A stretch of 18,419 nt of DNA from Defluviitaleaceae bacterium. Its GTDB lineage: Bacteria > Bacillota > Clostridia > Lachnospirales > WQUN01. A model generated the notes under the pieces. It was not told the DNA's origin. It saw only the letters and a program-made list of their open reading frames with translations, and searched no databases. Both the position numbers and the translations under genes were made by a program. Positions 6,329 to 14,886 of the stretch are shown piece by piece. How positions within the stretch are numbered: the stretch's first letter is position 1; every line of letters begins with the position of its first letter. The stretch lies in the NCBI GenBank assembly GCA_009783525.1, contig WRDG01000012.1:1-18419 (forward strand). The letters run 5' to 3'.

Positions 6329-8800
6329 CTATTCTTTTATGCGCGCCATGCCCGCCACGGTGACGCCCCCGTCCATTTGAATGAGCTTCACTCCGCTAGC
6401 GACACGTCCCTGCACGGAGATGTCCGCCACGCGGATGCGGATGATGGTGCCCTCCGAATTTATTATCATGAGCTCGTCTTTTTCCGTGACAGCAAAATTG
6501 CCCACGAGCGGTCCGGTCTTGGCAGTGCTTTTATAAACCGCCATGCCCGTGCCGCCGCGACGCTGTCCCCTGAACGCGGAGGCGAACGTGCATTTGCCGA
6601 AACCGTTTGCCGACACCATAAGCATCATGCTGTCGCCGTCAACGGCGTCCGCGCCCACGATCTCGTCGCCGCCGCGCAGGTTCATCGCCTTTACGCCCGT
6701 CGCGGAACGGCCCATCGGCCGCACGCCGCTTTCCGGAAAGCGTATGCCCATGCCGCGCTTGCTGGTCAACAGCAGGTCGCGTGAGCCGTTCGTGCGCAGC
6801 ACAGCAATGAGGTCGTCGTCGTCGCGGATGTTAAGGGCGATAAGCCCGCCTTTTTTTATATTCGCAAACTGGCTTATCGCGGTTTTTTTTATGACGCCGC
6901 GCCGCGTGATCATTGTCAAAAAATCTTCCGCGCCTTCTTGACCCGGCCCGGTCGATCCCGTCGCCACCGGGATGACCGCGGAAAGCGTTTCGCCCGCGCC
7001 GTCCAAGTTAAGCAGGTTTACGATGGCGAGCCCGCGCGCCGTGCGTCCCGCTTCGGGTATGCGGTACGCCTTCATGCGGAACACGCGCCCGCGGCTCGTG
7101 AAAAACAACAGGTCGTCAAGGGTGTTTGCCACGAACAGGTCGCGCACCCAGTCCTCTTCGCGCGTCTGCATACCCATGATGCCCTTGCCGCCGCGGTTTT
7201 GGCTTTTATAAGTGTCAAGCGGGATGCGCTTGATGTAGTTCATGTTTGACAGGGTTATGACATTTTCTTCCGGCTCGATGAGATCCTCGTCCAAAATTTC
7301 CGTCTCGTCGTGGATGATGGCCGTGCGGCGTTCGTCGCCGAACTTCGTTTGAATTATTAGCAGCTCTTCTTTCAACACTCTGTACAACAATTTTTCGTCG
7401 TTTAATATCGCCTTAAGCTCGTCGATCAAAAGCATAATCTCGCGGTATTCTTCAAGGAGCTTTTCTTTTTCGAGCCCTGTGAGCGCGCGGAGGCGCATGT
7501 CGACTATCGCCGAAGCTTGCGCCTCGGTAAAACCGAAACGCTCCGAAAGTTTTTCGCGCGCTTCCGCGGCGTCCGACGATGCGCGGATTATCGCTATCAC
7601 TTCGTCGATGTGGTCGAGGGCTTTTATGTAGCCTTCGAGTATGTGCGCGCGCGTCTCCGCCTTGTTCAAATCGAAACGGACGCGGCGGGTGATGACTTCC
7701 TTTTGGTGGCTGATGTATGCGTTAAGCATTTCGCTCAGATTCAATATTTTTGGCTCGCCGTTTGAAAGCGCCAGCATGATAATGTTGAAAGTCTCCTGCA
7801 GCGAAGAAAATTTATACAGCTGGTTTAATATCACGCCGGAGTTTACGCCGGCGCGAAGCTCGATTACGACGCGCACGCCCTCGCGGTTGCTTTCGTCGCG
7901 GATGTCCGTTATGCCCTCGATTTTTTTATCGTTGACAAGCTCGCCCATGTGCTTGATCATGCGCGCCTTGTTGACGCGGTACGGGACCTCGCGCACCACG
8001 ATCATCTCGCGGCTGCCCGCCCCCGGCATCGGCACGATGTCCGCCGCAGCGCGTATCACGACCTTGCCGCGCCCCGTGCGGTACGCCTGCCTCGCGCCGG
8101 ACAATCCCAAAATCGCTCCGCCGGTGGGGAAGTCCGGCGCTTTTATTATTTCTATGAGATCCGCGATGTCGGTTTCGATGCCCTCCGCCGCGTCGTCGAT
8201 TATTTTTATGACCGCGTTGATTACATCCGTGAGGTTATGCGGCGGGATTTCGGTGGACATGCCAACAGCGATGCCGGACGAGCCGTTGACCAGCAGGTTT
8301 GGGAAACGCGACGGCAGCACGGTCGGCTCCTTGAACTCGCCGTCGTAGTTGTCTATAAAATCGACCGTGTCTTTTTCGATGTCGGAAAGCATTTCCGCCG
8401 CAAGGCGTTCGAGCCGCGCCTCTGTGTAACGCTGCGCCGCCGCGCCGTCGCCGTCCATCGAACCGAAATTGCCGTGGCCGTCTACTAAGCAGTAGCGCAT
8501 GGTAAACTCCTGCGCCATGCGCACGAGCGCGTCGTAAATTGCGAGTTCGCCGTGCGGATGGAACTTGCCCATAGTGTCGCCCACTATGCGCGCAGATTTT
8601 TTATACGCCTTGTTCGGTTCGAGGTTGAGCTCGCTCATGGCAAATAAAATACGCCTATGAACGGGCTTCAATCCGTCGCGCACATCCGGCAGGGCGCGCG
8701 CGACTATGATGCTCATGGCGTATTCGATGTAGCTCTTCTGCATTTCTTCCGTTACGTCTATGTTAATTATTTTTTCCCTGAAAATATTTTCGGCGGACAT
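6329..8800 (-). CDS. gyrA: DNA gyrase subunit A
   Basis: This 823-residue breakage-reunion subunit forms A2B2 with GyrB and introduces negative supercoils. The N-terminal part has RALPDVRDGLKPVHRRIL and the catalytic Tyr125 in AAQRYTEARL. The C-terminal half has the GyrA box as QNRGGKG, which separates GyrA from the topoisomerase IV subunit ParC, followed by beta-pinwheel blades. Normal length. Odd point: in the quinolone-resistance-determining region the sequence is GKFHPHGELAIYD, so Leu86 stands where E. coli has Ser83 and Glu85 where it has Asp82, while Asp90 (E. coli Asp87) is kept. The start ATG is 29 bp after the gyrB stop with AAGGAGAA upstream, so both are co-transcribed. Confidence 0.98.
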   Translation of the reverse strand: MSAENIFREKIINIDVTEEMQKSYIEYAMSIIVARALPDVRDGLKPVHRRILFAMSELNLEPNKAYKKSARIVGDTMGKFHPHGELAIYDALVRMAQEFTMRYCLVDGHGNFGSMDGDGAAAQRYTEARLERLAAEMLSDIEKDTVDFIDNYDGEFKEPTVLPSRFPNLLVNGSSGIAVGMSTEIPPHNLTDVINAVIKIIDDAAEGIETDIADLIEIIKAPDFPTGGAILGLSGARQAYRTGRGKVVIRAAADIVPMPGAGSREMIVVREVPYRVNKARMIKHMGELVNDKKIEGITDIRDESNREGVRVVIELRAGVNSGVILNQLYKFSSLQETFNIIMLALSNGEPKILNLSEMLNAYISHQKEVITRRVRFDLNKAETRAHILEGYIKALDHIDEVIAIIRASSDAAEAREKLSERFGFTEAQASAIVDMRLRALTGLEKEKLLEEYREIMLLIDELKAILNDEKLLYRVLKEELLIIQTKFGDERRTAIIHDETEILDEDLIEPEENVITLSNMNYIKRIPLDTYKSQNRGGKGIMGMQTREEDWVRDLFVANTLDDLLFFTSRGRVFRMKAYRIPEAGRTARGLAIVNLLNLDGAGETLSAVIPVATGSTGPGQEGAEDFLTMITRRGVIKKTAISQFANIKKGGLIALNIRDDDDLIAVLRTNGSRDLLLTSKRGMGIRFPESGVRPMGRSATGVKAMNLRGGDEIVGADAVDGDSMMLMVSANGFGKCTFASAFRGQRRGGTGMAVYKSTAKTGPLVGNFAVTEKDELMIINSEGTIIRIRVADISVQGRVASGVKLIQMDGGVTVAGMARIKE

Positions 8801-8829
8801 TGGGTTCTCCTTTTCGGCGGTTTGCGTCG

Positions 8830-10731
8830 CTACACATCAATATTTTTGGCTTTTTTCGCGTTTTCGTTTATCCATTCTTTGCGGGGCTCGACCTTGTCGC
8901 CCATCAGCTGCGTAAAAATGATGTCCGCCGCGATGGCGTCGTCGAGACCAACCTTGAGCAGCACGCGGCGCTCCGGATCCATCGTGGTTTCCCAAAGCTG
9001 GCCCGCGTCCATTTCACCGAGACCCTTGTAGCGCTGGATGGGCTTGATGCCGTCGCGGCCTATTTCGCTCAAAATTTTTTCAAGCTCGCGGTCGCTGTAG
9101 GCGTAATATTCTTTTTTTCCCTTTTCGACCTTGTACAGCGGCGGCTGCGCGATGTACACGAAACCCCCCGCGATGAGGTCTGTCATGAACCGGTAGAGGA
9201 AAGTGAGCAGCAGCGTGCGTATGTGCGAGCCGTCCACGTCCGCGTCTGTCATGAGGACGATCTTGTGGTAGCGCAGGCGGTTCACGTCAAAATCGTCGTG
9301 AATGCCCGTCCCGAAAGCGGTTATCATCGACCTTATCTCTTCGTTGACTAAAATTTTGTCGAGCCGCGCCTTTTCGACGTTCATTATTTTGCCGCGCAGG
9401 GGCAGAATCGCCTGCGTTTTTGGAGTGCGCGCACTTTTTGCAGAGCCGCCGGCCGAGTCGCCCTCGACCAGGTACAGCTCGCATTTAGACGGATCCTTTT
9501 CGGAACAGTCCGCAAGCTTGCCGGGCAGCCGCCCGTTTTCTAAAACTGACTTGCGCCTTACCAGCTCGCGCGCTTTTTTTGCCGCTTCGCGCGCGTGCGC
9601 GGCAAGCTGGCATTTTTCAACGATCGCCTTGCCTATCGCCGGATTTTCTTCCAAGAAATATTCCAGGTATTCGCTCAGTACGCTTTCGACTGCGATTCGC
9701 GCCTCGCTGTTGCCAAGCTTCGTTTTGGTTTGCCCCCTGAACTGCGGCTCTTCAAGCTTGATGCTTATTACCGCGGTGAGACCCTCGCGGACGTCGTCGC
9801 CCGAAAGGTTTTGGTCGCTTTCTTTTAACAGGTTAAACTTCCGCGCATATTCGTTTATCGTTTTTGTCAGTCCGAGGCGGAAACCCATCAGATGCGTGCC
9901 GCCGTCTTTCGTGTTTATGTTGTTTACGAACGTGTATGTGCTTTCCAGAAACCCGTCGTTGTACTGCAGCGAAATTTCGACGTGGACGTTCTCCCTCTTT
10001 GCCTCGCAGTAAAATATCTCGTTAAAAATCGGATTTTTATTTTTGTTTATATGCCCGACAAATTCGCTGATGCCGCCTTCGTAGCGGTAGACGCGCTCCT
10101 TTGCCGGCTCCTCGCGCAAATCCGTAATTGAAATTTTTAGTCCCTTGGTTAAAAACGCCATCTCCTGCAAACGGATCTTTAGCGTGTCGAAATTAAAAAT
10201 CAACTCTTCGAAAATTTCCGGGTCGGGCTTGAAATGAACGCGGCTCCCTTTTAAACCCGTGCCCCGCGTCTCTTCGAGAGGCAGAGTGGTTTCGCCGCGC
10301 GAAAAGGCGATGCGGTATTCTTTGCTGCCGTCCGCGGTTTGCACGTTCAGCCATTCTGACAGGGCGTTTACCACCGTCGCGCCAACGCCGTGCAGCCCGC
10401 CCGAAACCTTATAGCCGCCCGCCCCGAATTTTCCGCCCGCGTGAAGGACCGTAAAGATGACCTCGACCGCCGGGATGCCGCGCTGCGCCTGAATGCCCAC
10501 CGGGAACCCGCGCCCGTTGTCCGTAACCGAAACGCTGTTGTCCGGGTGCAGCACGACGGAAATTTCGTCGCACGCGTTCATAAGCGCCTCGTCGACCGCG
10601 TTGTCCACTATTTCGTAAACCAAATGGTGAAGCCCGTCGGCCGAAGTGCTGTCTATATACATACCGGGCCGTTTGCGAACGGCCTCCAAACCCTCTAATA
10701 CCTGAATGTCGTCGGCTGTGTAACCGGACAT
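8830..10731 (-). CDS. gyrB: DNA gyrase subunit B
   Basis: This 633-residue ATPase subunit of gyrase has a complete domain set. The GHKL ATPase domain has VDNAVDEA, the DNGRGFPVGI motif (71-80) and the ATP-lid GGLHGVGATVVNALS (111-125). The transducer domain follows, with QTKTKLGN. The Toprim domain has EGDSAGGSAK, ILPLRGKIMNVEKARLDK and MTDADVDGSHIRTLLLTF for Mg2+ binding. The tail contains QRYKGLGEMDAGQLWETTMDP. There is no extra insertion, as expected outside gamma-proteobacteria. Odd points: the residue equivalent to E. coli Arg136, which contacts coumarins, is Asp134, and QGR after GGSAK is SAR. The ATG at 10729-10731 has a weak Shine-Dalgarno (GGATGG). A 111-bp leader with a large hairpin separates it from recF. 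Confidence 0.98.
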   Translation of the reverse strand: MSGYTADDIQVLEGLEAVRKRPGMYIDSTSADGLHHLVYEIVDNAVDEALMNACDEISVVLHPDNSVSVTDNGRGFPVGIQAQRGIPAVEVIFTVLHAGGKFGAGGYKVSGGLHGVGATVVNALSEWLNVQTADGSKEYRIAFSRGETTLPLEETRGTGLKGSRVHFKPDPEIFEELIFNFDTLKIRLQEMAFLTKGLKISITDLREEPAKERVYRYEGGISEFVGHINKNKNPIFNEIFYCEAKRENVHVEISLQYNDGFLESTYTFVNNINTKDGGTHLMGFRLGLTKTINEYARKFNLLKESDQNLSGDDVREGLTAVISIKLEEPQFRGQTKTKLGNSEARIAVESVLSEYLEYFLEENPAIGKAIVEKCQLAAHAREAAKKARELVRRKSVLENGRLPGKLADCSEKDPSKCELYLVEGDSAGGSAKSARTPKTQAILPLRGKIMNVEKARLDKILVNEEIRSMITAFGTGIHDDFDVNRLRYHKIVLMTDADVDGSHIRTLLLTFLYRFMTDLIAGGFVYIAQPPLYKVEKGKKEYYAYSDRELEKILSEIGRDGIKPIQRYKGLGEMDAGQLWETTMDPERRVLLKVGLDDAIAADIIFTQLMGDKVEPRKEWINENAKKAKNIDV

Positions 10732-10751
10732 GCGCCTACCATCCGCGTAGT

Positions 10752-10794
10752 GCGCGGCAAATCAAAAGCCTCATGTACGCTTTTGCGGCCGCGC
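10752..10794 (-). promoter_or_regulatory. Large hairpin in the gyrB leader
   Basis: GCGCGGC (10752-10758) pairs with GCCGCGC (10788-10794), and inside it CAAAAGC (10763-10769) pairs with GCTTTTG (10779-10785) around a 9-nt loop. No T run follows on either strand, so it is not an intrinsic terminator. It could shape gyrB mRNA stability or processing of the recF-gyrB transcript. Confidence 0.5.
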
Positions 10795-10842
10795 AAAATA
10801 TCTCCGCGCCTTTCTGATTCGATTTATTTGCACCGTTCATGT

Positions 10843-11952
10843 TTAAGCGGCAAAAATTTTGCCCGCCTTCATTTCCATTACGTTTATCCTCGAAAAATTC
10901 ATTTCGGAAACGGACGCCTGTCCGTTAAATATTTTTGAGATGTCTTCGATCCCGGTGCATGTGACAACCGTTTGGCTGCCGGCCAAGTGTTCGAGCAAAA
11001 ACGACTGCCGGCGTAGGTCGAGCTCGGACAAAACGTCGTCAAGTAAAATTACGGGCGACGCTTTTTTGTGCAGCCTTATCAATTCCGCTTCGGCGAGTTT
11101 CGCCGCGAGAGCCGCAGTGCGCTGCTGGCCCTGCGAACCGTAAATTCTCGCCTCGTTTCCGTTTACCGTAAACAGCAGGTCGTCCTTGTGCACACCCACG
11201 GCAGTGCTGCCCGACTGTATGTCGCGCTCAAGCGAGCGCCGCAATTTGTCGGCGTAGTGCGCCGCATCCTGCACGTTAGGCAGGTATTTTACCGCGAGCG
11301 TTTCCGCGCCGCCGGTCATGCGCGCATGCAGCACCCTCGCCGCCGCGTCAATTTCGCACGCAAATTCCGCCCTGTATTTCATTATTTGCCGCCCGAGCGC
11401 GCAAAGGTGCTCGTCCCAGATAAAAATCGTTTCTGTGAGCGTCCTGTCCTTAGGTATGGCCTTGAGTAAAATGTTGCGCTGTTTTAACGCATGATGATAC
11501 TGCTGAAGCTCATGGCAGTATGCGGCGGAAAGCTGGCACATCTCCATGTCCATAAACGTGCGCCGTTCGGACGGCCCGGACTTAATTAATTTTAAATCTT
11601 CCGGAGAAAAGAAGACCACCAAAAGAGTACCGAACAGTTCGTTAAGTTTTTTTATCGGCGAATGGTCCACAGCAAAATATTTTTTACCGAGCGTCCTGTT
11701 TATGTGGGCGTCTATGTTTTGCCCGCCGTTTACGGTAATGCGAAGATGCGCTTCCTGGCATCCGAACCGGACGAGCTCCGCGTCGCGCGAGGCGCGGTGC
11801 GAACGTCCCGTGGCACAAAAATAAACGGCTTCTAAAAAATTAGTTTTTCCTTGCGCGTTGTCTCCGCAGATGATGTTGATACCGTCCGCGAGGTTTGCGT
11901 CAAGCTCCGAAAAATTTCGGAAATCTAATAATTTGAGCCGTTCGGCGCGCAT
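10843..11952 (-). CDS. recF: DNA replication and repair protein RecF
   Basis: This 369-residue SMC-like ATPase of the RecFOR pathway loads RecA at single-strand gaps. Walker A is GDNAQGKTN at residues 30-38 after LLDFRNF. The ABC signature is YGSQGQQRT, and Walker B is VILLDDVLSELD in the C-terminal third. All three are intact, and the length is normal. The ATG at 11950-11952 shares one base with the dnaN stop (TAATG), so translation is coupled to the clamp gene. In many Firmicutes a small S4-domain gene (yaaA) lies between dnaN and recF; it is absent here. Confidence 0.97.
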   Translation of the reverse strand: MRAERLKLLDFRNFSELDANLADGINIICGDNAQGKTNFLEAVYFCATGRSHRASRDAELVRFGCQEAHLRITVNGGQNIDAHINRTLGKKYFAVDHSPIKKLNELFGTLLVVFFSPEDLKLIKSGPSERRTFMDMEMCQLSAAYCHELQQYHHALKQRNILLKAIPKDRTLTETIFIWDEHLCALGRQIMKYRAEFACEIDAAARVLHARMTGGAETLAVKYLPNVQDAAHYADKLRRSLERDIQSGSTAVGVHKDDLLFTVNGNEARIYGSQGQQRTAALAAKLAEAELIRLHKKASPVILLDDVLSELDLRRQSFLLEHLAGSQTVVTCTGIEDISKIFNGQASVSEMNFSRINVMEMKAGKIFAA

Positions 11953-13052
11953 TAATCCATTGTCCGCAGCGGCAGGATCAAGTATTTGTATGCGTCGTTT
12001 TCATATCCCTTTATGATGCATGGGTTAAATTTGGTGGTAAATTTCAACGTCACCTTTTCGTCGTCCACCGCCCTGAGCGCTTCAGTCAAATACTTCGGGT
12101 TAAATGAAATTTCAAGCGGTTTGCCGTCTATGTCCGCCAAAAGTTCGTCGTATGTTTCGCCGGAAGCGGAACGCGAAGTTATTTCGATAAAATCTCCTAT
12201 GGAAAATTTAACTGGTTCTTTTTTTACCTCGCGGGCTATAAGGCACGCGCGGTCTATGCTCATCAAAAGATCCATGCGGCTTACCGTTACGATTGTAGAA
12301 AAGTCTTCGCTGAAAATCTGCTCGTACCTTAAAAAATCTCCTTCGAGCAGCCTCGATACGAACGTAAACCCCGGAAGCTCAAAAAGGATCCTTTTATCTG
12401 TAAAATAAAACGTCACATCCTCGTCTCCGGCTGGAAGTATCCTGCACAATTCGTTCAACGATTTTGCCGGCACGACGATTTTCATATCTTCGCCTTCCAA
12501 TTCTTGCCGCCTGTACGAAATACGGTGGCCGTCGATGGCGACCACATGGAGCATCCCGTCTTTTTGTTCAAGGAGTTCGCCTGTTAAAATCGGTTTTGTT
12601 TCATCGTTTGCCACCGAAAAAATCGTCTGCTTTATCATTTCGCGCAGAACCTTTGCCTTGAGCGTACAGCCCGCGTTTTTTTCGAAATCCGGCAGCGAAG
12701 GAAACTCCTCGCCGTTAATTCCGGGTATTTTGTTAAGCCTGGCTCTTCCGCTTTCAAACGTTACGAAATTATTTTTGTCCGTTTTTATTTCGACGACGTC
12801 GCCCGGCATTTTGCGTACTATATCGTTAAAGATTTTCGCCTCCACGGCAAGGGATCCGTCTTCCGGCACTTCTGCTTCAAAGGGCGCGGTTTCGACGCAC
12901 ATTTCCAAATCGTTGGCGGTGAGTTTTACCTGACCGTTTTCCGCGTTGATGAGCACACATTCTAAAATGGGCAGCGTGGTGCGGGTTGAAACCGTTTTTC
13001 CGACAAGCGTGAGCGCGTTTATCAGCTTTTCTTTTTCACAGATACAGCGCAT
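11952..13052 (-). CDS. dnaN: DNA polymerase III beta sliding clamp
   Basis: This 366-residue sliding clamp dimerises round DNA and tethers polymerase III. It has three repeated clamp domains of about 120 residues: MRCICEKEKLINALTLVGKTVSTRTTLPILECVLI starts domain 1, KVLREMIKQTIFSVANDETKPILTGELL starts domain 2, and VSRMDLLMSIDRACLIAREVKKEPVKF lies in domain 3. The end YLILPLRTMD is the clamp's C-terminal signature, beside the groove that binds partner peptides. The ATG at 13050-13052 is preceded by AAGGAGA. It is separated from dnaA by 280 bp of AT-rich DNA with weak DnaA boxes, and is directly joined to recF downstream. Confidence 0.98.
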   Translation of the reverse strand: MRCICEKEKLINALTLVGKTVSTRTTLPILECVLINAENGQVKLTANDLEMCVETAPFEAEVPEDGSLAVEAKIFNDIVRKMPGDVVEIKTDKNNFVTFESGRARLNKIPGINGEEFPSLPDFEKNAGCTLKAKVLREMIKQTIFSVANDETKPILTGELLEQKDGMLHVVAIDGHRISYRRQELEGEDMKIVVPAKSLNELCRILPAGDEDVTFYFTDKRILFELPGFTFVSRLLEGDFLRYEQIFSEDFSTIVTVSRMDLLMSIDRACLIAREVKKEPVKFSIGDFIEITSRSASGETYDELLADIDGKPLEISFNPKYLTEALRAVDDEKVTLKFTTKFNPCIIKGYENDAYKYLILPLRTMD

Positions 13053-13332
13053 AAAAATCTCCTTATGTTTGGATTTTTTTTCGGTTCGTTTTGTTGCGGA
13101 TTTTGAAATGAATTATTTAGTTTGAATCAGCAGTAATAACGGTAAGGGCTGTGGAAATGTTAAAAAGTTGTTTTTTGTTTGCGGTTGCGGCAAAAAGTTT
13201 TCTGACAATGCTGTGGAAAAAAATTTATTTGAGCCCGCTTTTTAAACACAATTAACAATTTAAAATTTGATGGTGAATTTAATTTTTTGAAGCAAGGAAT
13301 CTGTTGCGTGCGGTAAACCGAAAACATTTATT
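13053..13332. other. AT-rich dnaA-dnaN gap, possible DNA-unwinding part of oriC
   Basis: No gene is visible in these 280 bp. Two DnaA-box-like 9-mers read on the minus strand are ATTTCCACA (13158-13150, one mismatch to TTWTNCACA) and TTTTCCACA (13220-13212, full match). The stretch about 13220-13290 is almost all A/T. In Bacillus subtilis the unwinding element sits in this same dnaA-dnaN gap with boxes at its edge, so this may be the second half of a bipartite origin. This is inferred, not shown. Confidence 0.5.
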
Positions 13333-14658
13333 TTAACCTCGGATCTTTTGCTCGAGCTCGTATACAATCGCCCTAACACTCTCGTCTATTTCGACCTCGC
13401 CCGCTATTTTGTCGCAGCTGTGTATGACCGTTGTATGGTCGCGCCCTCCGAAAAATTCGCCCACTTCGGGGAGAGAGACGTCGAGCATCTTGCGCGAGAG
13501 GTACATAGCAATCTGCCTTGGCATGACTATGTTTTGGGTGCGCTTGCGGCCGTTTAATTCCGCGAGCGTCAGCTTAAAGTGAGAAGCGACCGTTTCTTGT
13601 ATGAAGGGGATTGTGACGGGCGGCTTCTGCATGCCGGAGAGCATATCCTTTAACGCGTTTTCGGTCAGCTCAAGAGTAATGGGCGTGCCGGTCAGCTTTG
13701 CGAAGGCGGTTACTTTGTTGAGTGCGCCTTCTAAATCCCTAATGTTTGAAACGATATTTTTTGAAATATAGTCCTTAACTTCTGAGGGCACGGTGAGACG
13801 TTCCATACCGAGCTTTTTGTCCAATATGGCCGCGCGCGTTTCGTAATCGGGAAGGGTGATGTCAACGGTAAGACCGGCGCCGAAACGTGAGGTGAGACGT
13901 TTTTCGAGGTTGGTGAGTTCGTTTGGCGGAAGGTCGCATGTCATGACGATCTGCTTGCCCTCGTTGTAAAGGGCGTTAAATGTGTGGAACATTTCGCCCT
14001 GAGTCGCGTCTTTGCCTTCGAGGAACTGGATGTCGTCAAGCAGCAGCAGGTCGACCTCTCGGTAGGTGTTTTTAAACCGGTGGACGGATTCTTCTCTTAT
14101 GGCTTGAATAAATTCGTTTGTAAATGTTTCCGTTGAAACGTACAGCACTTTAAGACCGGGATGCTGTTCTATAACGTAGTTGCCGATCGCCTGCATGAGG
14201 TGGGTTTTGCCCAAGCCGACGCCGCCGTATAAAAACAAGGGGTTGTAGGTGGATCCGCCGGGGGCTTCCGCCACGGCCTTGGCTGCGGCGCATGCCATCT
14301 CGTTGTTTTTGCCTTTGACAAATGTTTCGAACACGTATTTGCTTTTCAAGTTGGTTTTGCTGTAATGGCCGGGATTCGATTTGACCACGGCTTCGCCGAA
14401 ATCTTCCGGGGAAACGATAATCACTTCTACATCAATGCCCGCGGTTTTTGATAAAAATCGGGATATGTCCTGCAAATAACGTTTATTGATGGAGTGTTTA
14501 AAAACGTCGAGCGGCGATTTTAACGTGACCGTATTGTTTTCTGCGGATAAAGGGACGAGGGGTTTTATGTTAGATTCGAATATGGCGTCCATAAAAGAAT
14601 TTTCCATTAATTCGAGGGCTTTCGGCCAATAATTTTGCACTAATTCTTCGTAGTCCAC
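13333..14658 (-). CDS. dnaA: Chromosomal replication initiator protein DnaA
   Basis: This 441-residue initiator binds DnaA boxes and opens oriC. Domain I is at 1-80 (YEELVQNYWPKALELM). Domain II is short, only about 20 residues (90-110). The AAA+ domain III has Walker A GGVGLGKTH (145-153), Walker B LLLLDDIQFLEGK (about 204-216), and sensor/arginine-finger segments RLTSRFGAGLTVDI. Domain IV ends with the DNA-binding signature GGRDHTTVIHSCDKI. The start is GTG at 14656-14658 with AAAGGA upstream. The gene is transcribed from the promoter at 14785-14813 across three DnaA boxes, which gives the classical autoregulation by DnaA-ATP. Confidence 0.98.
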   Translation of the reverse strand: MDYEELVQNYWPKALELMENSFMDAIFESNIKPLVPLSAENNTVTLKSPLDVFKHSINKRYLQDISRFLSKTAGIDVEVIIVSPEDFGEAVVKSNPGHYSKTNLKSKYVFETFVKGKNNEMACAAAKAVAEAPGGSTYNPLFLYGGVGLGKTHLMQAIGNYVIEQHPGLKVLYVSTETFTNEFIQAIREESVHRFKNTYREVDLLLLDDIQFLEGKDATQGEMFHTFNALYNEGKQIVMTCDLPPNELTNLEKRLTSRFGAGLTVDITLPDYETRAAILDKKLGMERLTVPSEVKDYISKNIVSNIRDLEGALNKVTAFAKLTGTPITLELTENALKDMLSGMQKPPVTIPFIQETVASHFKLTLAELNGRKRTQNIVMPRQIAMYLSRKMLDVSLPEVGEFFGGRDHTTVIHSCDKIAGEVEIDESVRAIVYELEQKIRG

Positions 14659-14706
14659 GCGCGCGTTCCTTTCCGGCGATCAAAATTGTTCCTTTGTATT
14701 CACGGT

Positions 14707-14739
14707 TTATCCACAGGGTTATCCACATCATGTGCATAA
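14707..14739. other. oriC: Origin DnaA-box cluster upstream of dnaA
   Basis: Two perfect TTATCCACA boxes (14707-14715 and 14719-14727) and an inverted TGTGCATAA (14731-14739, i.e. TTATGCACA) start exactly 12 bp apart. They sit in the dnaA leader, 50-75 bp before the start codon and below the promoter. Upstream boxes of this kind form part of oriC and repress dnaA in Firmicutes. Confidence 0.85.
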
Positions 14740-14784
14740 CTTTGTGAGATTTGTTGTATTTGCAAGGCGTTCAATTGTTACAAT

Positions 14785-14813
14785 ATTATAACAAATTAGC
14801 GTCGTAATGGCAA
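14785..14813 (-). promoter_or_regulatory. dnaA promoter with overlapping palindrome
   Basis: On the minus strand TTGCCA (14813-14808), a 17-bp spacer and a perfect TATAAT (14790-14785) form a sigma-A promoter. The -10 box lies inside a 20-bp near-perfect palindrome (14775-14794, TTGTTA...TAACAA, 18 of 20 positions symmetric), a likely operator. Confidence 0.85.
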
Positions 14814-14834
14814 CGAATGATAACCCGAAACGGC

Positions 14835-14863
14835 TTGTAAATATTTTGCCGCCTTAGTAAAAT
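14835..14863 (+). promoter_or_regulatory. tRNA-Leu promoter
   Basis: TTGTAA (14835-14840), a 17-bp spacer and TAAAAT (14858-14863) precede the tRNA by 23 bp. The promoter is divergent to dnaA's. Confidence 0.65.
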
Positions 14864-14886
14864 GAACGGCATTTTAATTTTTTATC

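Noticed and set aside
6329..8800. Topoisomerase IV subunit ParC instead of GyrA
   Set aside because: The QNRGGKG GyrA box and linkage to gyrB beside recF identify GyrA.
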